Assembly (NCBI RefSeq): GCF_000346465.2
Contig: NC_034009.1
Location: 29,632,131 to 29,696,130, forward strand
DNA length: 64,000 nucleotides
Reading direction: 5' to 3'
Source: Prunus persica
Lineage: Eukaryota; Streptophyta; Magnoliopsida; Rosales; Rosaceae
The position numbers and the translations under genes are program-made. The notes under the pieces are model-generated. The model was not told the DNA's origin. It saw only the letters and a list, made by a program, of their open reading frames with translations, and ran no database searches. This document shows positions 41,515 to 51,209 of this stretch, piece by piece (the first letter of the stretch is position 1; each line of letters begins with the position of its first letter).

Positions 41515-44500
41515 ATGCCATCCCAACAAATTCTACCCATAACATACCATCCACCTTCAGTCTTCTCAAGCTCATCTTCTCCCACAGAAAAACTGCTACT
41601 CAAAGATGCAGAGGATGACCCAACAACTAGGCTTCTCCTCTTTTCACATTTTGAAGAAGAAGATGAAGAAAAGGGCACCCCCATAATAAAGCCCCTTCTT
41701 CCTAGGGCCTCAAGTTACATTACCAGCACCACTAATGGTGCCAACAAGCACCAGCAGAGGCGGCGCCGGACCGCCAGCGATAGCTCCCTCTCTTCGCTCT
41801 CCGATGATAGCCGCAACAATTCCTTGGGCCGCGAGGTGGAGCACGCTGCCGCCGAGACGTTCTTGGTGACCCGGTTAAGTTTGAAGCTATTGAGATATCT
41901 TGGGTACGCAAAGTTCTGTTCTTTTTTTAAAATTCTTGGTTGGTTGTGTATTTTGATTTGACACTTGCTCTGTTTTGTGATACACATTTTGTGGTTTCGA
42001 TTATTTGCAAACTGAGTAAAAACTGGATTGCAAATAGTGCTGTCTATCAATGGTTGTATGCTTGGATTGGAATCAAGGACTTCACTTTCAGAGTGAGAGC
42101 TATTTGATTATCATTTGAGACTAATAATATTGAACAATGAGTTAGAACTGTCTAATGAGATCTCTGGAAAGTGAGATTGAGGAAAATCTGACCTTCGGCT
42201 TGAACATGTGTGAAATCGTCTATGGATCACACAAGAAACAAAAGATTTTGCCTTGTGAGCTCTGTAAGTGGAACATGACTGTTGGAAAGAACATTGATAA
42301 AAGAAAATACATAACCTAAAATAAGCAAAATGGAAACGGCTTATGCTGGTTGGAAACTTGGAATTACTTAAAATGGAACGTAATCTATTAAAATTCATCA
42401 TCCTGAAGTTTACACATTAGAAAGAGAGAAACTTGTTTTTAGGGGGCACTCTTATGTTTTATATTATTTATGTTACATGGATTCATGATCTTTGAGATCT
42501 TTATCAAGCATTTCTCTATTATTAGATGCTTCCTGATTGTATATTTTTGTTCAGGGTAGGCTACAGATGGATTACAAGATTTCTTGCCCTTGGTTGTTAT
42601 TCATTTTTACTCATGCCAGGATTTATTCAAGGTTTGTAACATTCATATGGGGCCATCTTAATATTATCTTGCATATATGCCTCACCTCTTGCATACCTTT
42701 TACGCATTATAGTTTTTATGTCCACTTCGGATATTAAATTTTGTAGACCATTATCATGGCCATGAGATAGGATTCACAAATTATCATCCAAGGGAGGATG
42801 ACTAGACTAGTCTACCTGTCTTTTGCAGTTGGCTATTATTATTTCTTCTCCAGTCAGGTTCGCAGAGGTATAGTTTATGGCGATCAACCAAGAAATAGGT
42901 AGGATATGAAATTTCTTGATTTTTTTGTGTATTCAGGAGCAGTATATATTTTAATATTCATTGGTTTTGCAGCATTAATAGCTGATGCTTTGTTCTGCAG
43001 GCTAGATCTGTATTTACCCAAAAATACCGACGGGCCAAAGCCAGTCATTGCATTTGTAACTGGTGGAGCCTGGATTATTGGGTGAGTGATGTTACTCCTT
43101 GGCAGCCTATTTTGAATAATTCTATGACGGGTCTAGCTAGCAGTGGCTTACATTACTGTTGGTTTCCGGGATGTAAATTTTAAGCAGTGGAGCTGAGACT
43201 GAGGTCACTTTTATTGGTACCATGATTCCTTATGCTTGAGTTGTATTCAGTGTGTCATAGTTTGCTTTGTTTGTTCATTTTGATCACAGTTGTCTTTTTC
43301 TTGCAACATTTTCCTGCTTATTTATTCTTAATATGTTTTTAGTTTTCTGTTGATGCAGTTACAAAGCGTGGGGGTCTCTTTTAGGACAACAGTTATCAGA
43401 AAGAGACATCATAGTGGCATGCATAGATTACAGGTGGCTTTTTTACCTTCAAGCAAGCACATACTACAAATGATAGGTGCCATATGTCCAAATGAAATTC
43501 TATTCTTCTGAAGGAACTTTATGAATATATGGAGATTTGAGTCTCTCTGATACACGACCTCTGTTATCTATGAAAAGGAATTAATATAATCTAATCCTTA
43601 GCTGCCCGATTTTAGACATTATCTTGATATGATTTCTTCATGCAGAAATTTTCCTCAGGGTACCATCAGTGATATGGTAAAGGATGCTTCTCAAGGAATC
43701 TCATTTGTGTGCAATCATATTGCTGATTATGGAGGTGATCCTAATAGGTAATGGAATCTTTTGTTCTAAATTTCAGTCATGGAGGTTTTTTTTTGTTCTA
43801 TAATTTGGTTTAGTTGAGGAGATAATCCTAGTAACTAAAGTTGGCATTTTTCATGCTATGTTTCTGCAGGATTTATCTAATGGGACAATCAGCTGGTGCA
43901 CATATTGGTGCATGCGCACTCATTGACCAGGCAATCAAGGAGGCTGGTGAAGGAGAGAGCACTTCTTGGAGTGTTTCCCAGATACAGGCTTACTTTGGTC
44001 TATCTGGAGGGTAAATGTCAAAATTCATCTGAAATCTGTTGCCCTCTTCTCTGTTATAGTGAACCATATTAGATGAGAGTATGGCACCAGTGAACAGGCA
44101 AATGCATTCTAATGTAACTGACCCAAAGCTGTAGGAGGCCGAACCAGATAGTTACGTCTTTAATTGGAATATGTTAGTGGGTAATGCAGGTTGTAGTGCT
44201 TGTATGGCATACACATGTTCCTGACCAAATTCTTAGATCACCTTTTGCTTCTGAACTGATAAAAAGCGTACTTGTATTCTATAATTGTATTTGCTTCAGT
44301 GTAGTCTCCGGACTTGATAGTACAACTATGGTCTAATAAATCATACTTGTTTTTTTTTTCTTCATCCACGATCCCATTCTTTCTGATTGCACCTGCTGCT
44401 CTTTTTCATGTTTTTTTTGTAAGTTATGAATTTTCTTTTTGCACTTAAGGTTCTCATTCTGACATGCTCAAACAGGTACAATTTGCTTAACTTAGTGGAT

Positions 44501-45749
44501 CACTTCCACCGTCGAGGTTTATACCGTTCAATATTTTTAGGGTAAGGACCTTCTTGGTCTCCTAGAAAGTTGACTCTACATATACTCTTCTGGTGCCATA
44601 TTTTTTGTTACAATGCATTTGATTTTTATGACTTCAAAACATTTTTCAGCATAATGGAAGGGGAGCAATCATTGCAACGTTTTTCTCCAGAACTCATGAT
44701 TCAGGACCTGAACATTAGCCATGCTGCTTCTCTCCTACCTCCAATTATTTTATTTCATGGTACAGCAGATTATTCCATACCATCAGATGCCAGGTATAAG
44801 TTTCCTCTGAAATGAATTATTTGATCGCCTATAGTTCTTTCTCAATTGTAATAATGTGAACCCCTTCTTTAGAAATCTTACAACTGAGTATTTCATTGTT
44901 GCATTACTTAATGTAACTTTTAGAGTCAAAATATACTATTCAGACATAAGGTTATCCTTTAAAACTTATAGGTTACAATTACAAGTCTACAGGCTTTGAC
45001 TAACATGTTCCCTTGTGCAGCAAGAATTTTGCAGAAACTCTTCAGAGACTTGGAGTGAAAGCTAAATCGATTCTTTATGAAGGGAAGACTCACACGGATT
45101 TGTTTCTTCAGGTAAGGGATCACTAAAGATGGTTCCTTTTTGTTTTAACATTGGGGTTGTGGAGTTTGTGGTTGTAGTTAAGAAAAATGCTCCACTCAAC
45201 TGTACATTTTCTGCAGACTAGCTCTTAGTTGCTTTTTGGTTTCTTAAATCTAGAATCTCCATCAACGGCACAACCATTTATTTTCATTCATTAAAAAGGT
45301 GAAATGCTCCAATGCTTTGTTTCTCTTGCATCTTCAAGTTCTGGTCTGGGATTTATTCTTTCCTGCAAGAACCTTACAAAGCAAACTTGCCACTCTTCGA
45401 TATTTATAAATATTTTCACTTCTTTTTTAATCAAGAGATTACTTCTCCATTTTCGGATATTGGAAGTACTAACATGGCCTATCAAAAGATCCTACCTTTT
45501 AAATTTCCCCCTCCCCAAGACGGAAAAGAACACCCTAGAAAGAAAGAGTTTCTTATACTAAATCTATTTGGTGGATGTGTTATTCAGGATCCAATGCGAG
45601 GTGGTAAGGACGATATGTTTGAAGATTTAGTAGCTATCATTCATGAAGGTGATTCAGAGGCTCTTGCCAAAGACGCAGTGGCTCCGCCAAGAAAACGTCT
45701 TGTACCTGAGTTCATGTTGAAGTTGGCTCACCGTGTTAGCCCATTCTAG
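41515..45749 (+). CDS. ICMEL1: Isoprenylcysteine alpha-carbonyl methylesterase-like alpha/beta hydrolase
   Basis: Eleven exons, 41515-41903, 42555-42631, 42829-42898, 43001-43081, 43359-43433, 43646-43747, 43870-44010, 44476-44541, 44650-44793, 45021-45111, 45588-45749, join in phase to 465 residues. Residues 1-125 are polar and Ser-rich. A hydrophobic segment (about 135-165) likely anchors the enzyme in the ER or Golgi membrane. The hydrolase part shows the oxyanion loop TGGAWIIG (199-206), nucleophile elbow GQSAG with Ser272, catalytic Asp374 in HGTAD, and His406 in GKTHTD. Plant ICME enzymes remove the methyl ester from prenylated cysteine at protein C-termini and so dampen ABA-linked signalling. 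This is a family member; which paralogue (ICME, ICMEL1 or ICMEL2) is judged mainly from Arabidopsis, where ICMEL1 (At1g26120) neighbours a flippase gene. Confidence 0.93.
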
Positions 45750-46270
45750 CCATTTTGTCAATCAGTTATCAGCCCCTTGAGTTTCTTGGTGATCTACTCT
45801 CTTCATTTTGTACATATCATTAATGACAGTTGAAGCGTTTACCCCATATTTTTTGGGTAACCTTCAGATTTACCCTCTTCTCTTGTCCCATATCAATCAA
45901 AGATTTTATTTCCCGTTGTATAATGTCTGAAAGATTCAGAAAACTTGTATAATCGTATTAGGATGATATGTAATGATATTGACGACCTTAAGGGGATATT
46001 TTTAATCATAAACCCAGATTATTTTACATTGCGAACCAGAAAAATGAAGCACTTTTGGCTAATTTGTGACAACGTGAACCCGTCTTGCAGTGTAACATTT
46101 GAGGACCGTAGCTAAAAACATAATTTTATTTCATTAGGGCGTGGCGTTACATGGATGAGATCAAAGTTGCCATGCTTGCACTCATTGATTACAAAATCCA
46201 AAAACACAATATTAGGAGACAATACGGAATGAAATCGTTTCTTTCTTATAAGCGCTAATCAGCACTTCGG
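45750..46270. other. Intergenic between convergent genes
   Basis: 3' UTR of the ICME-like gene followed by the 3' flank of gene A1. The last part (about 46140-46240, with ATGGATGAGATCA and GGAGACAATA) recurs at 48360-48470 and marks one edge of the tandem duplication. Confidence 0.6.
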
Positions 46271-46546
46271 TCAGTTCTTGGCTGCAGCTTTGCCACCTTT
46301 ACCCTGTAGAATCATCATCAGTTTGCTAGTGAAACCAAATTGATTAATACGAAATTAGAAAAAAATGATAAAACCACATCATACCTTCTTCTTGGGTGCC
46401 TGAGGCTTTGATGCAGCCTTCTTTGGGGCTGCCTTAGATGCTGGAGCTTTGGCTCCACCATCACTGGCCTTGGAAGTGGCAGGTTCTTTCTTGGCCTGCC
46501 CAAATAGTTGAGTGCCAACTTGCTTTTCAGCCTTCATTGATGCCAT
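46271..46546 (-). CDS. Small basic Lys/Ala/Pro-rich protein, gene A1
   Basis: Two exons, 46546-46385 and 46303-46271, give 64 residues. The chain starts MASMKAEKQVGTQ and is then almost wholly Lys, Ala, Pro and Ser (PASKAAPKKAASKPQAPKKK), ending GKGGKAAAKN. The sequence resembles a histone H1 tail and should be disordered and strongly basic. It has no signal peptide or cysteine. The frame also extends upstream to another ATG, but the MAS start is shared with genes A2 and B2 and was preferred. A TATA box lies 100 bp upstream. I do not recognise a named family. Nucleic-acid or chromatin binding would be a guess from charge alone. Confidence 0.75.
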
Positions 46547-46645
46547 GTATAGTTCTCTAAGAAACTCTTTCACAAAGATATGAAACTTAACGTACGTACG
46601 TTTATCTTAACTCGATGGCCTCAACTCAACTGCCTGATCCTGCCC

Positions 46646-46653
46646 TTTTTATA
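46646..46653 (-). promoter_or_regulatory. TATA box of gene A1
   Basis: TATAAAAA on the minus strand, 100 bp upstream of the A1 start codon. Confidence 0.6.
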
Positions 46654-47039
46654 AGAGCAGTTGCCAACTGCGAAAAGGAATTAGAATAACAAGTTAAGAT
46701 AAAAGGTGACGATTAAAGGGATGGTGGTGTTTGAGGAGAATGGAATATAACTGGCTGGTATCGGCAAAATGGCAGAGCTCTGTTGGCATCAGATGCTTTT
46801 GCTTACTTACTGCTTACCGATATATATTATACTGAAATTGTTAGAAATCAATCTCTCAGCATTTGGTCATTGGTGTGAATAACTGAATATTTGACTTTTG
46901 AAGGAACAATATGCGATCATGAAAATAATTATATGATTCCTTTCGGACATAATTGCATGTTTCTTGGACTTTGGGGTCTTCTAGAACATCATTATATAAT
47001 ATACTTACAGCAAGTGGACATGGAAGTGAAAATCAATAA

Positions 47040-47169
47040 TGTTAAGACTCAAAATCCCACATCGGAACTTAGAGCGGTTTAAGAGCTTATGAGCACCCTT
47101 TTCTTACAAGCCGGTTTTTAAGGGTAAGTTCTATCTACTCATGAGTTCTTAATAATTGGTATTAGAGCC
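47040..47169 (+). mobile_element. LTR fragment with tRNA-Met primer site, TRIM-like
   Basis: Begins TGTTAAGACTCAAAATCCC and includes CCCACATCGG, common in small plant LTR elements. It ends with TGGTATTAGAGCC at 47157-47169, one base from the usual TGGTATCAGAGC primer-binding site complementary to initiator tRNA-Met. No second LTR or coding region follows, so it looks like a truncated element. The corresponding site in the second duplicate lacks it. Confidence 0.55.
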
Positions 47170-48289
47170 AGGTTTCACCACGCGATTGGGCCCAAATCCA
47201 CGAAAGCATCTAAATCCGAATTTGGTTTTAAACAGGAAAAATTAATAGGATCGTTTGCTTCTACACTAAATTGTGAATATTTTAACTACATTTTGAAGAC
47301 TAGGGTTTGAATCTTTTGTTTGATCTTTAGGACAGAGTCAAAGAAACCCACTTCAATGGAGAAGGGTCTTCCTCTTTGTGGATCAAATTCAAACATCACA
47401 TCCATTGGCACAATAAAAAACCTGAGGTGGGTTTTGAGAACTTGAACTGGGTAGTCTTAGCTAAGAATTTCTCAATTTCATTTTTGCCAAGCCTATGACA
47501 AAACAACAATTAAAGTTGGTTCAACAAAGCGTGGTTCTACTTGATTTTATCAGACAAGAGGTATATGCGAAGGATCTTTGGCCAATTAGACAACAGCCCA
47601 CCTTAGTACAAATCTGCTTTCTTTCTCACTTAATCAGATTCTCTTGAGCCTTATTTCACATTAGAATAGAACGAATAGATCAATCTTCCCCAAGTTTTTA
47701 CTTTCAATATATATGACTTCAATTCTGAGCTTCTTTCTTATTAAATAGTCATCCTCGTTATAACTTGTAACACAACAATCAAACCCCTTTGCAGTTTGCC
47801 CCAACAAAGTTCAGGTTTTGATATGTTTTCCTGTCCTTCAATCAAGCCTCGTTACCCTGCTCCATCATCATCAAGTTTTTCAAGTTCACTTAAAACTAGA
47901 AAGGAAATGGAAGATGTTCTGTAGAGGTTTGACGGTGAAAATACCACATATACAGAACCTCTGCCAGTCTGCCTATATATATTTTTTTCACATAAACACT
48001 TGAACTTCGAAATATCCTGCACTTGTTTGCTCGTCCATGATTCTGATTTATGAACACCTCTTTTATTCAATGTTTGGGTACATATATTGCATCTAGTTTA
48101 AGCAAATGCCAAGCAAGGACCAGTTCGTTTTAAAATATAGGTATCTTTTATATTCATTACGCCAAGCCTAATAAGAGAGAAACATGGACATAAATCACAA
48201 CCAAGATTTCTGGTTATGATGTTATAATACATAGGGAGGAACTGCGGTGATTTAGCATCTTCATGTACTCCACACCTCTGGCCGTTCAT

Positions 48290-48322
48290 CTAACTCTTGG
48301 CTGCAGGCTTGCTTCCCGTTGT
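48290..48322 (-). pseudogene. Gene B1 remnant: second exon only
   Basis: A 33-base piece with a TTAG acceptor, matching exon 2 of gene B2 (63526-63558) with one residue change near the end. After about 40 bases of intron the sequence switches to the 3' flank of an A-type gene (from about 48361), so exon 1 is absent. The break is the join of the tandem duplication. Confidence 0.7.
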
Positions 48323-48469
48323 CTAATAAAAGTCATAAAAAGTTTGTAAGCACATAATTAATGCCTCATGGATGAGATCATAGTTCCCATGTTTGAATAA
48401 AAAGATTGTCTAATGCACTCATTGCTTGCACTCATACTTCCCATTATGAGACAATAAGAAATGAAATCT

Positions 48470-48939
48470 TGTTGTAAAGATGAATAAATAAAGAAGAATA
48501 GGTGAAGCCCACATAGCCAACTAACACCCACCAAACCTAACCACACACCCACCAAACCAAACCACTACCCAATTGATTGAAGAATATTAATGATGTTGTT
48601 GATTGAAGAATATTAATGATGTTGTCTACCAATTATATTGTGAGGTGAACAACCAATGTCTTAGGCCTATAAATAGATACCGCCATCAAGAGAAGTTTAC
48701 ACATATAGAAGAGGAAGAGAAGGAAGAATGAGGGTGAATGAGTTGAGAGGAAAGAGAGCAAGAGAGAAATTCTCCAAGAGAGAAAATTGAGTGAGCCATA
48801 CATATTGTAAACACAAAGTTGTAACCCTATTACTTTACATAGTGGAAAAGTAGGCATAGCCGAACCTCGTTAAATACTGTGTCTCATCTACTTTACGTGC
48901 AGCTCAATATTCGCACATATACCAGTTCATTTTATAACA
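48470..48939 (+). repeat. EL1 5' LTR
   Basis: TG...CA-bounded LTR with a promoter TATA box (CCTATAAATAG near 48665). A 26-27-bp unit (TTGATTGAAGAATATTAATG and onward) occurs twice here and three times in the 3' LTR. Confidence 0.9.
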
Positions 48940-49211
48940 CGTTATCAGCACGAGAAGCTCTCAGGTATAATTTTTGTGTTGCACTATTATCTATACTACT
49001 AACCCTTATGTTGATGTAAGGAAGAAAAGTAGTGGAGGAGCTGTGGTCTGCAAGAGAGATATACGAGCAAACCAACTGTGTGCAGATTACAGGTGGAAAG
49101 CATTTGATTTAAGAGACAAGCATGATACCTTCCACAAACGATAATAATATTATCTGCTATACTATTTGATCGTGGTGTTGATGAGAACCCACCAATAATT
49201 GCCTTTAATTT

Positions 49212-49580
49212 ACCGCACATTTACATTTATTTAAAAGGGTGGTGCGGGTTTATCGTCCACGCCTTTATTTTTATTTAAATGTATGGAGCAGAATTAGTGC
49301 CCATACAAGCACCATTTACTTTACCGCACATTTAATTTTATTTAAAGTATGGTGCGGGATTAACGTCCATACAGCAAGCAATTTAATTTATGAATTTAAT
49401 TTACCGCACATTTATATTTATTTAAAAGGGTGGTGCGGGTTTATCGTCTACGCCTTTACTTTTATTTAAATGTATGGAGCAGAATTAATGCCCATACAAG
49501 CACCTTAACTTTATGAATTTAATTTACCGCACATTTACATTTATTTAAAGTGTGGTGCGGGTTTATCGTCCATACCAGTA
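49212..49580 (+). repeat. Hairpin array in EL1 5' interior
   Basis: ACCGCACATTTA recurs at 49212, 49323, 49403 and 49526. Each copy is followed by ATTTATTTAAA and then by GGTGCGGGTTTATCGTCCA or a variant, so ACCGCAC faces GTGCGGGT as a potential stem. Between them, smaller pairs such as GTATGG...CCATAC form further hairpins. The same array occurs in EL2 at about 56500-56910. Confidence 0.75.
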
Positions 49581-50657
49581 ATTTATTTACCAACAATTTA
49601 TTTTATGGATTAAATGTGCTGTATGATGAGTTTTTACAGTATGCAGATCAGGACCAGAAGTTCCTTGATCCTCATCATACAATTACATCAGGACTGAAGA
49701 TCCTTGATGATGATGTTAATATGAGAGCTGTCAGTCTCTCCGGTACTATATTTGTAAACATGTGATTGGACTTGAGGGTCTTTGATCCCTGACATGTAAA
49801 TTAGGACCTGGGGTTCCTTAATGATGTAACAGTACCATATTGGTTCATAATGCCGTACACATGGATGATAACTGTACTGGCAAATGTATTGTACACATGA
49901 ATAGATACGTATTCATGACTTGATGAATAGTACCGGATATATGAATAGTGACGTATACATAAATATTAACCATTTTGGGTAAACCATCACTATTCAAAAA
50001 GGGAACCTGCAGTTCCTTAAACTCATGAATGAGCAATTAAATGAGATGCCAGAAGTTCCTCAAGATACGGACAATTATGTAAGGGCTTGAAGTCCAGAAA
50101 TATGTATATAAAATTGTAAAAATGTCCATACCATGAGAACATGTGATTTTGGCTTGAGGTTCAAAATCTAACAGTGTTGAGAACCTGAAGTTCCAACAAT
50201 TAAATGGACAACCCTTGAGGTATTATTGCAAATTGTGGTACGCCACATATTTCTTTGGCATAAGAGAATGATGAATTGAGGCTCCCCTCACATTTTGTAA
50301 TATCTGGGCCGGAAGCTCATGAACCCAAATATATGAGATATTAGCATGGCTTTTACCCCATTCATATTTCATGTCCATTTGAAAAGGGCGAATAAATTCT
50401 GAGTTTGTGTTTAGCCCAGGCCAAAAGTTCCATACATTGAAATATGAAATTTGGGAGAGTCGATGTGGTTATTTGAACCTATAAGGCACAAGGTTCCAAA
50501 CCGTCATCTTGAAAAGACGTAAAAAAAAAAAAAAAAAAAAATCACAAGTGCAAGTTTAAGAATGTGCGCAATTATTATAACATGAAAGGAACATACAACA
50601 GATAGATTTTTCCACCTGCAATGAAGGTGCTGGCCCTGTAAAATCTATAAAATTACA

Positions 50658-51209
50658 TTATGTTCTGGAAGCCTCTGAAGGAAGAGGACGACGCCTCTTA
50701 AGCTTAGCCATGAGCCTCTCGTGGTCTCCCAAAATTCTTTCATTGGAGACCTGCAGCATGTCTAGCCTTCTCAGTGTATCAACAGAGTACGAACTCACCA
50801 GTTTCAACAAGGCATTATTCTCTCCTTTAAGTTTCTCAACCTCCTGTTGAGACTCATGAAGCATTCTTTGGAGAGACGAATTTTCAGTTGTTAACCTCTC
50901 AACCTCGTTTGCTCTGGCACGCAAACGATCAGCCATGTTAGAAACAGAAGCAGCACTCTGAATGCTAAAAGCCATTGAGTCATCAATAGCCTCTTCCTCT
51001 GATCTCCCTGTTAACAGCATTTCATCCATTGGAGTAATGAAATTCCTAGCTACTATGACAACAGTAGCATCATTCATCATCACAGAATCATTAACTGTGA
51101 GATGACGATTTTGGGATACAAAGGATGGACGCTAAACTTGGACGTCACTGGTTGTTGTGGGAGTATCATTTAAATTGAGATAATTTGGGCAGGAAGAAGA
51201 GGAAGCCAT
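50658..51209 (-). pseudogene. Antisense coiled-coil reading frame inside EL1
   Basis: A minus-strand frame, opposite to the element, runs from ATG at 51209 to a stop at 50658 (183 codons) with a single in-frame TAG at codon 26 (51132-51134). It starts MASSSSCPNYLNLND. Its C-terminal half is a heptad-patterned coiled coil (VERLTTENSSLQRMLHES, then EVEKLKGENNALLKLV) with a basic end (KLKRRRPLP). Codon use is protein-like. The homologous site in EL2 (about 57950) lacks the whole 0.65 kb block. It is not gag, pol or env. Function unknown; a bZIP-like or structural role cannot be told. Confidence 0.55.

Larger units (their letters stand above)
46547..48289. other. Spacer between A1 and the B1 remnant (duplication copy 1)
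   Basis: Non-coding. Long parts align by eye with 61446-63525, for example CAACAAAGCGTGGTTCTACT at about 47524 and again near 62981. A TRIM-like LTR fragment listed separately is unique to this copy. Confidence 0.65.

Noticed and set aside
48999..49220. Minus-strand frame after the EL1 primer site, considered as a captured gene
   Set aside because: Located where EL2 has its cassette, but I recognise no protein in either strand.
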